Source of the DNA: Streptomyces sp. CBMA152
Lineage (GTDB): Bacteria; Actinomycetota; Actinomycetes; Streptomycetales; Streptomycetaceae
Assembly: GCF_014596475.1 (NCBI RefSeq)
Contig: NZ_MECJ01000028.1
Location: forward strand, 496,001 to 560,000
Length of the DNA stretch: 64,000 bases
Reading direction: 5' to 3'
This document shows positions 33,139-41,837 of this stretch, piece by piece (positions within the stretch are counted from its first letter, which is position 1; each line of letters starts with the position of its first letter). The notes under the pieces were generated by a model. That model saw only the letters and a program-made list of their open reading frames with translations, was not told the DNA's origin and searched no databases. A program made the translations under genes and the position numbers.

Positions 33139-33582
33139 CTACTGCGCGACCTGGGTGATCTCGAACGGCACCGGCTGCTGGGCAGCGTGGGGGTGCTGGT
33201 CGCCCGAGTAGACCTTCAGCTTCGAGAGCATCTGACGGCCCAGGGTGTTCTTGGGGATCATGCCGCGGATGGCCTTCTCGACGGCCTTCTCCGGGTTGTT
33301 CGCCAGGAGGTCGTCGTAGCGCACGGCGCGCAGACCGCCCGGGTAGCCGGAGTGGCGGTAGGCCATCTTCTGCTCGCGCTTGTTGCCGGACAGGTGAACC
33401 TTGTCGGCGTTGATGATGACGACGAAGTCACCCATGTCCATGTGGGGCGCATACACGGGCTTGTGCTTGCCCCGGAGGAGGTTGGCAGCGGTCGTCGCCA
33501 GACGGCCCAGGACGACGTCCTGAGCGTCAATGACGTGCCACTGGCGAGTGATGTCGCCGGGCTTGGGGCTGTACGTACGCAC
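33139..33582 (-). CDS. rplM: 50S ribosomal protein L13
   Basis: This 147-residue early-assembly 23S rRNA-binding protein begins VRTYSPKPGDITRQWHVIDA from a GTG with an AGCGAAGG site. It contains GRLATTAANLLRGKHKP, HMDMGDFVVIINADKVHLSG and GMIPKNTLGRQMLSKLKVY. The ORF is open 17 codons further upstream, but alignment to known L13 places the start here. It heads the rplM-rpsI operon, and the 200-base space upstream to the ABC-F terminator must hold its promoter; I see no convincing box pair there. Confidence 0.97.
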   Translation of the reverse strand: MRTYSPKPGDITRQWHVIDAQDVVLGRLATTAANLLRGKHKPVYAPHMDMGDFVVIINADKVHLSGNKREQKMAYRHSGYPGGLRAVRYDDLLANNPEKAVEKAIRGMIPKNTLGRQMLSKLKVYSGDQHPHAAQQPVPFEITQVAQ

Positions 33583-33781
33583 GGTCGTAGCCTTCGCTTC
33601 TTCAGTGGTGGATGGGGTCCAGACACATTGCACCCTGAAGCGATATGCAGCTGGGACTCACAATGCCGGGGACGCTGCCCGTATGCGAGCCACTGGTAAC
33701 TGCTCCAGAGAACCTACGTAAGGGCCCCTCGCGTGAGAACGACCAAGCCAATACGCATAACAAACCAGAAGAATACCCGGG

Positions 33782-33812
33782 CGCCCCGGGCGGGTCAAAA
33801 CCGCCCGGGGCG
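33782..33812 (-). terminator. Terminator downstream of the ABC-F gene
   Basis: CGCCCCGGGCGG (33782-33793) pairs perfectly with CCGCCCGGGGCG (33801-33812) around GTCAAAA. It lies 37 bases after the ABC-F stop and insulates the rplM promoter region. Confidence 0.88.
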
Positions 33813-33848
33813 ACTCGGCCGGATCAAGCCCTGGCCTGCACAAACGCA

Positions 33849-35471
33849 CTAGCGGGCGCGCTCCACCCGACGCTCGTCCCACACCGGCTCGGTGGTCTCC
33901 CGCACGACACCGTCCGAGCCGAAGACCAGATAGCGGTCGAACGTCTTCGAGAACCAGCGGTCGTGGGTGACGGCGAGCACCGTGCCGTCGTACGACTCCA
34001 GGCCGTCCTGAAGGGCTTCGGCCGACTCCAGGTCGAGGTTGTCCGTCGGCTCGTCCAGGAGCAGCGCGGTCGTGCCCGCCAGCTCCAGGAGGAGGATCTG
34101 GAAGCGGGCCTGCTGACCGCCGGAGAGCTTCTCGAAGGGCTGGTCGCCCTGGCGCTCCAGCTCGTACCGCCGCAGCACCGACATCGCCCCGCCCCGGTCC
34201 TTGGCGTGCTCGGTCCACAGGATGTCGACGAGCGTGCGGCCCAGGAGCTCCGGGTGCGCGTGGGTCTGGGCGAAGTGCCCGGGCAGCACCCGCGCGCCCA
34301 GCTTCCACGTACCCGTGTGCGCCACCGACGGGTCGCCCGCCAGCAGCCGCAGGAAGTGCGACTTGCCCGAGCCGTTCGAGCCGAGGACCGCGACCCGCTC
34401 GCCGTAGTAGATCTCCAGCGAGAACGGCTTCATCAACCCGGTCAGCTCAAGGTTCTCGCAGGTCACGGCGCGTACGCCGGTACGACCACCGCGCAGCCGC
34501 ATGGTGATCTCCTGCTCGCGCGGCGGCTCCGGCGGCGGGCCGGCCTCCTCGAACTTCTTGAACCGCGTCTGCATCGCCCGGTACCGCGAGGCCATGTCCG
34601 GGCTGATCGCCGCCTGGTTGCGCAGCCGCAGCACCAGCGCCCGAAGCCGCGCGTGCTCCTCGTCCCAGCGCCGCTTCAGCTCCTCGAAGCGCGCGAAGCG
34701 CTCCTTGCGGGCGTCGTGGTACGTGGCGAAGCCGCCGCCGTGCACCCACACGTCCGTACCGGCCGGGCTCGGCTCCAGGCTCACGATCTTCTCGGCGGCC
34801 CGCGACAGCAGCTCCCGGTCGTGGGAGACGAAGAGGACCGTCTTACGGGTCTCCTTCAGCTTCTCCTCCAGCCAGCGCTTGCCCGGCACGTCCAGATAGT
34901 TGTCCGGCTCGTCCAGGAGCAGCACCTCGTCCGGACCGCGCAGCAGCGCCTCCAGGACCAGCCGCTTCTGCTCGCCGCCGGAGAGCGTGCGCACCTGGCG
35001 GAACTGCGCCTTGTCGTACGGGACGCCCAGCGCGGCCATGGTGCACATGTCCCAGACCGTCTCGGCCTCGTAGCCGCGCGCCTCCGCCCAGTCGCTGAGC
35101 GCCTGCGCGTACGTCATCTGCGCGGCCTCGTCGTCGACCGTCATGATCAGGTGCTCGGCCCGGTCCACCTCGGCCGCCGCCGCCCGGATCCTCGGCTGCG
35201 ACACGGAAACCAGCAGGTCACGGACGGTGCGCTCGTCCCGCACCGACCCGACGAACTGCGGCATCACCCCGAGCCCGCCGCCCACGGTGACGCTGCCGCC
35301 GTGCGGCTGGAGCTCCCCGCAGATCATCCGCAGCAGGGTCGTCTTGCCGGCGCCGTTGGCCCCGACGAGGGCCACCACCGCGCCCTCCCCCACCCGGAAC
35401 GAAGCGTCGCCGAGCAGCACCCGTCCGTCCGGCAGGTAGTACTCCAGGTGTGCGGCCTCTACATGTCCCAT
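33849..35471 (-). CDS. ABC-F family ATPase
   Basis: This 540-residue cytoplasmic protein has two ABC nucleotide-binding domains and no membrane segment. Walker A motifs are GANGAGKTTLLRM and GSNGSGKSHFLRLL, signatures LSGGEQKRLVLEALL and LSGGQQARFQILLLEL, and Walker B motifs VLLLDEPDNYLD and ALLLDEPTDNLD. The inter-domain linker is helical and charged. ABC-F proteins act on the ribosome E-site, some giving antibiotic resistance and others regulating translation; housekeeping use is suggested by its place among ribosomal genes. The ATG at 35471 starts the conserved GHVEAAHLEYYLPDG. Confidence 0.92.
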   Translation of the reverse strand: MGHVEAAHLEYYLPDGRVLLGDASFRVGEGAVVALVGANGAGKTTLLRMICGELQPHGGSVTVGGGLGVMPQFVGSVRDERTVRDLLVSVSQPRIRAAAAEVDRAEHLIMTVDDEAAQMTYAQALSDWAEARGYEAETVWDMCTMAALGVPYDKAQFRQVRTLSGGEQKRLVLEALLRGPDEVLLLDEPDNYLDVPGKRWLEEKLKETRKTVLFVSHDRELLSRAAEKIVSLEPSPAGTDVWVHGGGFATYHDARKERFARFEELKRRWDEEHARLRALVLRLRNQAAISPDMASRYRAMQTRFKKFEEAGPPPEPPREQEITMRLRGGRTGVRAVTCENLELTGLMKPFSLEIYYGERVAVLGSNGSGKSHFLRLLAGDPSVAHTGTWKLGARVLPGHFAQTHAHPELLGRTLVDILWTEHAKDRGGAMSVLRRYELERQGDQPFEKLSGGQQARFQILLLELAGTTALLLDEPTDNLDLESAEALQDGLESYDGTVLAVTHDRWFSKTFDRYLVFGSDGVVRETTEPVWDERRVERAR

Positions 35472-35527
35472 AGGCGGATTGTCGCCCACCGGGGACTCCG
35501 GACCACAACCGAATTAGGATGCGCGCC

Positions 35528-36382
35528 ATGAGCTTTGGGCAAGGGGGACCCTCGTGGGGCCCGGGGGACAACGGCACGCCGGACTGGGCAGCGCTCGCCG
35601 ACGAGGCCGCGGCGCGCAGCCGCCGCAAGCGATGGCTGCTGATCGGCGGTGGCGCGGTGGCCACGGCGGCCGTCGTGGCGATCGTCGCCACCGCGATCGT
35701 GACCACGGGCGGTTCCAAGGACGGCGGCGACAGCAAGTCCGCGAGCGAGCTGCCCTCGCCCCAGACCCTGCCGAGCGACACCGCCCAGCCGCAGCCGTCG
35801 TTCTCGTCGGTGGCGCCGCCTCCCCCGCCCAACCCGCACGACTTCATATCCAGCGCCAAGAAGGACAAGGCGCCGCTCAGCGCCGACACGCTCTTCCCGG
35901 GCAAAACGCTGAAGATGGGCGACCGCACCTACACCAAGGGCCCGACCGCCCGGACCACCAACTGCGCCTCGGCGACGCTCGGTTCGCTCGGCTCGGCCCT
36001 GGAGAACAACGGCTGCGAACAGGTCATCCGCGCCACGTACGTGAAGGACGGCGTCGCCGTCACCATCGGCGTCGCCACCTTCGAGAGCGAGGCGAAGGCC
36101 AACCAGGCCAAGCAGCAGGCGGGCATCGGCCTCGCGCCGCTCGCGGGCGAAGGGGTCCCCGGCTTCTGCGACGGCGGCCACTCCGTCTGCCGCAACCTCT
36201 CCAACTCGTACGGCCGGTACGCCTACTTCAGCATCACCGGCTACACCAACGGCAAGAGCGTCACCAGGGGCGACAAGAACGCCTTCGCCCCCGGCGACGA
36301 CCTGTCCGAGTTCACGTTCCGTCAGATCGTCGCCCGGGGCGAGGCCCAGGCGTCGGCGGCGGCCACGGCACCCGCCCACTGA
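35528..36382 (+). CDS. Membrane-anchored protein with extracytoplasmic domain, unknown
   Basis: This 284-residue protein has a short Gly/Pro-rich cytoplasmic segment, a basic patch (SRRKRW), one transmembrane helix (LLIGGGAVATAAVVAIVATAIV) and a Ser/Pro linker. An outer domain has paired cysteines (TTNCASATLG, NNGCEQVIRATYV, GFCDGGHSVCRN) that probably form disulfides. No family is recognised. It is transcribed divergently from the ABC-F gene and convergently with truA, a few bases from the truA stop. Confidence 0.72.
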   Translation: MSFGQGGPSWGPGDNGTPDWAALADEAAARSRRKRWLLIGGGAVATAAVVAIVATAIVTTGGSKDGGDSKSASELPSPQTLPSDTAQPQPSFSSVAPPPPPNPHDFISSAKKDKAPLSADTLFPGKTLKMGDRTYTKGPTARTTNCASATLGSLGSALENNGCEQVIRATYVKDGVAVTIGVATFESEAKANQAKQQAGIGLAPLAGEGVPGFCDGGHSVCRNLSNSYGRYAYFSITGYTNGKSVTRGDKNAFAPGDDLSEFTFRQIVARGEAQASAAATAPAH

Positions 36383-36389
36383 CCGCTCG

Positions 36390-37256
36390 TCAGCAGCAGC
36401 CGGGGCTCTCTTCGCGCCCCGGCAGGGTGCGCATGTTGCGGGCCTCGCGGCTGCGCGCGGCCAGCAACTCGTCGGCGGGGTAACCGACTTCCTCCAACGT
36501 GAGGCCGTGTGGCTTCACCACGTGCACGGACGAGTCCCGCACGGCCGCGGCCAGCACCTTGCCCGGCCACTCCACGCCTCGGTGCCCGTCGCCCACGTAC
36601 AGCAGCGCGCCCACCAGCGAGCGCACCATGTTGTGGCAGAAGGCGTCGGCGCGGACGGTCGCGGTGACGATGCCGTCCTCGCCCCGCACCCAGGAGAGCT
36701 GCTGGAGCGTACGGATGGTGGTGGCACCCTCGCGCTTCTTGCAGTACGCGGCGAAGTCGTGCTCGCCGAGCAGCGCGGTGGAGGCGGCGTTCATCGCCTC
36801 GACGTCCAACTCCCAGTCGTGCCACAGCACATGGCCGCGCAGCAGCGGGTCCACGCCGCCGGGGTTGTCGGTCACCCGGTACGCGTAGCGCCGCCAGATC
36901 GCGGAGAAGCGTGCGTTGAAGCCGCTGGGGGCCTCCGCGACCCGCCAGATCCGGATGTCGTGGGGCAGCCGCCCGGCGAGGCGCCGCAGCAGCTTCTCGC
37001 GGTGCTCGGCCCAGACGTCCTCGGGCAGGTCGACATGCGCCACCTGCCCACGCGCGTGCACCCCCGCGTCGGTGCGCCCCGCGACCGTCAGGTCGTACGT
37101 CTGTGCCGACCGCGTCACCGTGCGCAGCGCGGCCTCGATCTCGCCCTGGACCGTCCGCCGGCCGCTCGGCTGCTTGGCCCAGCCGGAGAAGTCCTTGCCG
37201 TCGTACGACAGGTCAAGCCGTGCCCGGACCAGGCCGGGCTCCACCTCATCACTCAC
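36390..37256 (-). CDS. truA: tRNA pseudouridine(38-40) synthase
   Basis: This 288-residue pseudouridine synthase modifies the anticodon stem of many tRNAs. RLDLSYDGKDFSGWAKQP opens the domain, VAGRTDAGVHARGQVAHVD holds the catalytic Asp, and ADAFCHNMVRSLVGALLYVG is the conserved C-terminal segment. It follows rplQ on the same strand after a terminator with a UUCG loop. Confidence 0.95.
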   Translation of the reverse strand: MSDEVEPGLVRARLDLSYDGKDFSGWAKQPSGRRTVQGEIEAALRTVTRSAQTYDLTVAGRTDAGVHARGQVAHVDLPEDVWAEHREKLLRRLAGRLPHDIRIWRVAEAPSGFNARFSAIWRRYAYRVTDNPGGVDPLLRGHVLWHDWELDVEAMNAASTALLGEHDFAAYCKKREGATTIRTLQQLSWVRGEDGIVTATVRADAFCHNMVRSLVGALLYVGDGHRGVEWPGKVLAAAVRDSSVHVVKPHGLTLEEVGYPADELLAARSREARNMRTLPGREESPGCC

Positions 37257-37290
37257 GTAACAGATCCTCTCAGACCGGCAGAAAAGCGGA

Positions 37291-37322
37291 ACGGGCCCGT
37301 CCCCCGAAGGGAACGGACCCGT
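37291..37322 (-). terminator. Terminator of the alpha operon with UUCG tetraloop
   Basis: On the minus strand a 14-bp stem (37322-37309 with 37304-37291, including two G-U pairs) closes on TTCG, giving the very stable C-UUCG-G loop. It lies just after the rplQ stop at 37342. Confidence 0.88.
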
Positions 37323-37341
37323 CCGTCAGTCGTCGGAACGC

Positions 37342-37827
37342 TTAGGCGTCCTTGGACTCCTCCGCCGGAGCGGCGTCCTCGACCTCGGCGGTCTTGGCGG
37401 CCTCGTCGGCCTCCTTGACGGCGCGCTTCGCGGCGGCCTCGGCCTCGGCGACGGTCGCCTTCTTGGCGATCTCGCCCTCGACCAGCTCGATCACGGCCAT
37501 CGGCGCGTTGTCACCACGGCGGTTGCCGATCTTGGTGATACGGGTGTAACCACCCGGACGCTCCGAGTAACGCGGCGCGATCTCGGTGAAGAGGGTGTGG
37601 ACGATGCCCTTGTCGGTGATCGTCTGCAGCACCAGGCGACGGTTGTGGATGTCGCCCTTCTTCGCCTTGGTGATCAGGCGCTCGGCGACCGGACGCAGGC
37701 GGCGGGCCTTGGCCTCGGTCGTGGTGATGCGGCCGTGCTCGAAGAGCGACTTCGCCAGGTTGGCGAGGAGCAGCTTCTCGTGCGCGGCGGAGCCGCCGAG
37801 GCGGGCGCCCTTTGCGGGACGGGGCAT
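37342..37827 (-). CDS. rplQ: 50S ribosomal protein L17
   Basis: At 161 residues it consists of the L17 core (GARLGGSAAHEKLLLANLAK, LFEHGRITTTEAKARRLRP, GYTRITKIGNRRGDNAPMAV) plus an acidic Ala/Glu-rich tail of about 40 residues, usual in actinobacteria. It follows rpoA after a 180-base spacer with a hairpin and is the last gene of the alpha operon. Confidence 0.97.
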   Translation of the reverse strand: MPRPAKGARLGGSAAHEKLLLANLAKSLFEHGRITTTEAKARRLRPVAERLITKAKKGDIHNRRLVLQTITDKGIVHTLFTEIAPRYSERPGGYTRITKIGNRRGDNAPMAVIELVEGEIAKKATVAEAEAAAKRAVKEADEAAKTAEVEDAAPAEESKDA

Positions 37828-37912
37828 TGCATTCTCCTAGGTGTCTGCCCTGGCCGTATCAGGTACCGGGGTCAGTATCCGAGCAAGGCGGTTGCCTGTC
37901 GGAGATCCGGGA

Positions 37913-37930
37913 GCACCCCCGAAGGGGCGC
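37913..37930 (-). other. UUCG hairpin between rpoA and rplQ
   Basis: Minus strand GCGCCCC-TTCG-GGGGTGC forms seven pairs (one G-U) closed by a UUCG loop. In a spacer that is otherwise empty for 180 bases, it may attenuate or protect transcripts so that RpoA and L17 levels can differ. Confidence 0.55.
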
Positions 37931-38007
37931 TTCCGGAGGGGGCGCGGAGAGCTGCGCGATCAAGCACAGCGCACCGCACCCGAGTACGGACCGTGAGGCC
38001 CGAGCTC

Positions 38008-39030
38008 TTAGTACTGCTCGGTCTCGACGAACCCGGCGTCCGCGTCGTCGTCGGCGCCGAAGGCGTCGGCGGCGGCGGTCGGGTCGAATCCGGGCGGCGA
38101 GTCCTTCAGCGCGAGGCCCATGCCGGCCAGCTTCGCCTTGACCTCGTCGATCGACTTCGCACCGAAGTTGCGGATGTCGAGCAGGTCGGCCTCGGAACGA
38201 GCCACGAGCTCACCCACGGAGTGGATGCCCTCGCGCTTGAGGCAGTTGTACGAACGAACGGTGAGCTCGAGCTCCTCGATCGGCAGCGCCAGGTCGGCGG
38301 CAAGGGCGGCGTCCGTGGGGGACGGGCCCATGTCGATGCCCTCGGCGTCGATGTTGAGCTCGCGCGCCAGACCGAACAGCTCGACCAGGGTCTTACCGGC
38401 GGACGCCATGGCGTCACGCGGGCGCATGGCCTGCTTGGTCTCGACGTCGACGATCAGCTTGTCGAAGTCGGTGCGCTGCTCGACACGGGTCGCCTCGACC
38501 TTGTACGTGACCTTGAGCACCGGCGAGTAGATGGAGTCGACCGGGATACGGCCGATCTCCTGGCCCACCTGCTTGTTCTGGACGGCGGAGACGTAGCCGC
38601 GACCGCGCTCGACGGTCAGCTCCATCTCCAGCTTGCCCTTGCCGTTGAGCGTGGCGAGGACCAGGTCCGGGTTGTGCACCTCGACACCGGCCGGGGGCGC
38701 GATGTCGGCGGCGGTGACCAGACCCGGGCCCTGCTTGCGCAGGTACATCACGACCGGCTCGTCGTGCTCCGAGGAGACGACCAGCTGCTTGATGTTGAGG
38801 ATGAGGTCGGTCACGTCCTCCTTGACGCCCGGCACGGTGGTGAACTCGTGCAGAACGCCGTCGATCCGGATGCTGGTGACAGCGGCGCCCGGGATCGAGG
38901 ACAGGAGGGTGCGGCGGAGGGAGTTGCCGAGGGTGTAGCCGAAGCCCGGCTCCAGCGGCTCGATCACGAACCGCGAGCGGTACTCGTCGACGACCTCTTC
39001 GGTCAGCGAAGGACGCTGAGCGATAAGCAT
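38008..39030 (-). CDS. rpoA: DNA-directed RNA polymerase subunit alpha
   Basis: This is a 340-residue alpha subunit. The N-terminal assembly domain (RFVIEPLEPGFGYTLGNSLR RT region, VTSIRIDGVLHEFTTVPGVK) dimerises and nucleates the polymerase. After a linker, the C-terminal domain (PIEELELTVRSYNCLKREGI, then RNFGAKSIDEVKAKLAGMG) contacts UP elements and activators. It is flanked by rpsK and rplQ in the standard alpha operon order. Confidence 0.98.
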   Translation of the reverse strand: MLIAQRPSLTEEVVDEYRSRFVIEPLEPGFGYTLGNSLRRTLLSSIPGAAVTSIRIDGVLHEFTTVPGVKEDVTDLILNIKQLVVSSEHDEPVVMYLRKQGPGLVTAADIAPPAGVEVHNPDLVLATLNGKGKLEMELTVERGRGYVSAVQNKQVGQEIGRIPVDSIYSPVLKVTYKVEATRVEQRTDFDKLIVDVETKQAMRPRDAMASAGKTLVELFGLARELNIDAEGIDMGPSPTDAALAADLALPIEELELTVRSYNCLKREGIHSVGELVARSEADLLDIRNFGAKSIDEVKAKLAGMGLALKDSPPGFDPTAAADAFGADDDADAGFVETEQY

Positions 39031-39116
39031 GTGGTGATCCTTCAGTCGTGGGCACCCACTATTTGATGCCCGACAGCCACCGGGCGGAGCCCGATGTTTC
39101 CTTCAGTACAAGGGTA

Positions 39117-39150
39117 CGGGCGGTACCGCCCCGAAGAGCCGTACCGCCCG
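39117..39150 (-). other. Hairpin between rpsK and rpoA
   Basis: CGGGCGGTAC (39117-39126) pairs perfectly with GTACCGCCCG (39141-39150) around 14 bases. It lies 34 bases after the rpsK stop in a 153-base spacer and may be a processing or partial-termination site before rpoA. Confidence 0.65.
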
Positions 39151-39183
39151 AAACCTCAAGGCAATCCTTGAAGCAGCCGTGCG

Positions 39184-39588
39184 TCAGACGCGGCGGCGCT
39201 TCGGCGGACGGCAGCCGTTGTGCGGCGTCGGGGTGACGTCCTGGATCGAGCCGACCTCGAGGCCGGTGGCCTGGAGGGAGCGGATCGCGGTCTCGCGGCC
39301 GGAGCCCGGGCCCTTGACGAAGACGTCGACCTTGCGCATGCCGTGCTCCTGCGCGCGGCGGGCGGCCGACTCGGCGGCCATCTGCGCGGCGAACGGAGTC
39401 GACTTGCGGGAGCCCTTGAAGCCGACGTGGCCGGCGGACGCCCAGGAGATCACGTTGCCCGCGGGGTCCGTGATCGAGACGATGGTGTTGTTGAACGTGC
39501 TCTTGATGTGGGCGTGCCCATGAGCGACGTTCTTCTTTTCCTTGCGGCGCACCTTCTTGGCAGCGCCCTGACGACCCTTGGGGGGCAT
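39184..39588 (-). CDS. rpsK: 30S ribosomal protein S11
   Basis: This is a 134-residue platform protein next to the Shine-Dalgarno helix. HGHAHIKSTFNNTIVSITD, GFKGSRKSTPFAAQMAAESA and the C-terminal TPTPHNGCRPPKRRRV are typical. It follows rpsM in the alpha operon. Confidence 0.98.
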   Translation of the reverse strand: MPPKGRQGAAKKVRRKEKKNVAHGHAHIKSTFNNTIVSITDPAGNVISWASAGHVGFKGSRKSTPFAAQMAAESAARRAQEHGMRKVDVFVKGPGSGRETAIRSLQATGLEVGSIQDVTPTPHNGCRPPKRRRV

Positions 39589-39654
39589 CTATTACTCCTA
39601 CGGGAGGTGGTCGGTCCTACAGCGAAGACCGTGTGGTCAAGCGTCCGCTGAGGA

Positions 39655-40035
39655 CTACTTCTTGCCCGGCTTCTTCTTACCGGCGATGGCGCGACGCGGG
39701 CCCTTGCGGGTACGGGCGTTCGTGCTGGTGCGCTGACCGTGGACCGGGAGGCCACGACGGTGGCGCAGACCCTGGTAGCAGCCGATCTCGACCTTGCGGC
39801 GGATGTCGGCCTGGATCTCGCGGCGGAGGTCACCCTCGGTGCGGAGGTTGGCGTCCACGTACTCGCGGATCTTGACCAGGTCCTCTTCGGCCAGGTCACG
39901 AACGCGGGTGTTCGGGTTCACGCCGGTGGTGGAGAGGATCTCCTTGGACCGGGTGCGCCCGATACCGAAGACGTAGGTGAGTGCGATCTCCACACGCTTT
40001 TCGCGCGGGATGTCAACACCGGAAACGCGTGCCAT
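39655..40035 (-). CDS. rpsM: 30S ribosomal protein S13
   Basis: This 126-residue protein of the 30S head contacts tRNA and the 50S bridge. ARVSGVDIPREKRVEIALTY, RDLAEEDLVKIREYVD and YQGLRHRRGLPVHGQRT identify it. The Lys-rich tail (KGPRRAIAGKKKPGKK) is complete. Confidence 0.98.
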   Translation of the reverse strand: MARVSGVDIPREKRVEIALTYVFGIGRTRSKEILSTTGVNPNTRVRDLAEEDLVKIREYVDANLRTEGDLRREIQADIRRKVEIGCYQGLRHRRGLPVHGQRTSTNARTRKGPRRAIAGKKKPGKK

Positions 40036-40220
40036 TCAATGGCTCCTGTGTGTTCGGGGGTCTTCCGCAGAACCACTCCCGACCGCCGTACTAGGTACGG
40101 ATCGGGTCCCCGGCCCCCGCCGGAGGTGTCGCCGACCCTGTGTGGGCTGGGCGGGCTCTGCGTATGTACGTTTACGTGCGTCGCGCGAAGAACTGCGAAA
40201 TGCAGGTCGGTCGGCGTGCG

Positions 40221-40334
40221 TCAGCCCTGGCGCTGCTTGTGGCGCAGGTTGTCGCAGATGACCATGACCCGGCCGTGACGGCGGATCACCTTGCACTTGT
40301 CGCAGATCTTCTTGACGCTCGGCTTGACCTTCAT
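40221..40334 (-). CDS. rpmJ: 50S ribosomal protein L36
   Basis: This 37-residue protein reads MKVKPSVKKICDKCKVIRRH through the CDNLRHKQRQG end. Cys residues in CDKC, a later Cys and a His make it the zinc-binding (C+) form. It lies between infA and rpsM, where the alpha operon order predicts it. A zinc-independent paralogue may exist elsewhere in the genome. Confidence 0.95.
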   Translation of the reverse strand: MKVKPSVKKICDKCKVIRRHGRVMVICDNLRHKQRQG

Positions 40335-40362
40335 TGGATTCAGGTTCTCCGGGTCGTGAGAT

Positions 40363-40584
40363 CTACTTGTACCGGTAGACGATCCGGCCACGCGTCAGGT
40401 CGTACGGAGAGAGCTCCACGACGACCCGGTCATCCGGGAGGATACGGATGTAGTGCATCCGCATCTTGCCGCTGATGTGCGCGAGGACCTTGTGACCGTT
40501 CTGGAGTTCCACCTTGAACATGGCGTTCGGGAGGGACTCGATCACGGTGCCCTCGATTTCGATGGCACCTTGCTTCTTGGCCAC
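40363..40584 (-). CDS. infA: Translation initiation factor IF-1
   Basis: This 73-residue OB-fold protein binds the ribosomal A-site during initiation. From the GTG at 40584 it reads VAKKQGAIEIEGTVIESLPN and ends LSPYDLTRGRIVYRYK, an exact-length IF-1. The frame runs 19 codons further upstream without similarity. It is the first gene after the map spacer. Confidence 0.97.
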   Translation of the reverse strand: MAKKQGAIEIEGTVIESLPNAMFKVELQNGHKVLAHISGKMRMHYIRILPDDRVVVELSPYDLTRGRIVYRYK

Positions 40585-40862
40585 GCTTCGCCTTTCGAAT
40601 CGGCTACCTTGATCGACTCCCGCGATCGTGTGCGGACACACGGGTACACGAGAGCCGACGCATCAGTCTACGTCAGGGCACCCGAAAAGACGAATCAGGG
40701 GAGTTTGCCCTCAAGCGTAGATCGTTAAGCGGGCTGCGCCGGGTCACTCAGCCCAGCGGGGCCCAATTCTCAACGCCGCTCTCGCGGGCTCGGCGCCAGG
40801 GGCGCCTCACAAGCTTCGAGCGGCTGCGCCGGCCTCCGACCGGCGGCCGCGGCCCGGGCAGC
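40585..40862. other. Spacer between map and infA
   Basis: These 278 bases show no supported coding region. They should contain the promoter for infA-rpmJ-rpsM-rpsK-rpoA-rplQ. I see GC-rich dyads around 40800-40860 but no convincing -10/-35 pair. Confidence 0.5.
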
Positions 40863-41708
40863 TCAGCCCAGCGGGTCGGGCGCGGTCGTCACGCCGTACT
40901 CCGCCAGCTTCGCCTTGCCGCAGTCCGGGGAGGTCAGGACGATCGGGCCCGCCTCGGTCAGCGCCACCGAGTGCTCCCAGTGCGAGGACCAGGTGCCGTC
41001 CGTGGTGATCACGGTCCAGTCGTCCTCCAGCACCTCGGTGCGCGGGGTGCCGAGCGAGACCATCGGCTCGATGGCCAGGCAGAAGCCCGGGACCAGCTTC
41101 GGGTTGTGGCGGCCGAGCAGACGGCGCTTGTCCACGTAGTTCAGCAGGTGCGGGTCCATGTGCATCTCGGAGCCGATGCCGTGGCCGCCGTACTCCTCGA
41201 TGATCCCGTACTTGCCGGTCGAGGGGCGGGGCTGGCGGCGGATGTAGCCCTCGATCGCCCGGGAGATGTCCACCAGGCGGTTGCCCTTCTTCACCGCCGC
41301 GAGACCGGCCCACATCGACTCCTCGGTCACCCGGGAGAGCTCAAGCAGCTCCGGGGCGTGACCGGAGCCGACGAAAGCGGTGTACGCGGCGTCGCCGTGC
41401 CAGCCGTCGATGATCGCGCCCGCGTCGATGGAGATGATGTCGCCGTCCTTCAGGACGGTCTTCTCGTCCGGGATGCCGTGGACGACGACCTCGTTGACCG
41501 AGGTGCAGATGGTGGCGGGGAAGCCGCCGTACCCCAGGAAGTTCGACTTGGCGCCGTGCTCGGCGATCACCTTGCGGGCGACCTCGTCCAGGTCCTTGGT
41601 CGTGGACCCGGGCACGGCCGCCTCACGCGTGGCCGCGTGGATCGCGGCGACGACCAGGCCCGCCTCGCGCATCTTCGCGATCTGCTCGGGGGTCTTGATC
41701 TCCACCAT
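40863..41708 (-). CDS. map: Methionine aminopeptidase type I
   Basis: This 281-residue metalloprotease removes initiator Met. VEIKTPEQIAKMREAGLVVA starts the domain. The metal ligands fall in DIISIDAGAIIDGWHGDAA, YGGHGIGSEMHMDPHLLNY, CLAIEPMVSLG and the late HWEHSVALTE. I chose the ATG at 41708, which begins the family's conserved N-terminus. It follows adk, the usual secY-adk-map order. Confidence 0.96.
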   Translation of the reverse strand: MVEIKTPEQIAKMREAGLVVAAIHAATREAAVPGSTTKDLDEVARKVIAEHGAKSNFLGYGGFPATICTSVNEVVVHGIPDEKTVLKDGDIISIDAGAIIDGWHGDAAYTAFVGSGHAPELLELSRVTEESMWAGLAAVKKGNRLVDISRAIEGYIRRQPRPSTGKYGIIEEYGGHGIGSEMHMDPHLLNYVDKRRLLGRHNPKLVPGFCLAIEPMVSLGTPRTEVLEDDWTVITTDGTWSSHWEHSVALTEAGPIVLTSPDCGKAKLAEYGVTTAPDPLG

Positions 41709-41780
41709 GGCGGCTGACGCCTTTCTGAAACGGATACGGGGGTACGTCAACGATACGGCCACCCGTGCCCGGGTACGGCA

Positions 41781-41815
41781 ACGGCCGCGATGCCCAGTGC
41801 GGGCACCGCGGCCGT
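41781..41815 (-). other. Hairpin between adk and map
   Basis: ACGGCCGCG-a-TGCCC (41781-41795) pairs with GGGCA-c-CGCGGCCGT (41801-41815): 14 pairs and one mismatch, five-base loop. It lies 22 bases after the adk stop and may terminate part of the transcription or mark a processing site. Confidence 0.7.
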
Positions 41816-41837
41816 GAGCCGTGAAAGGCAGGTGGCG

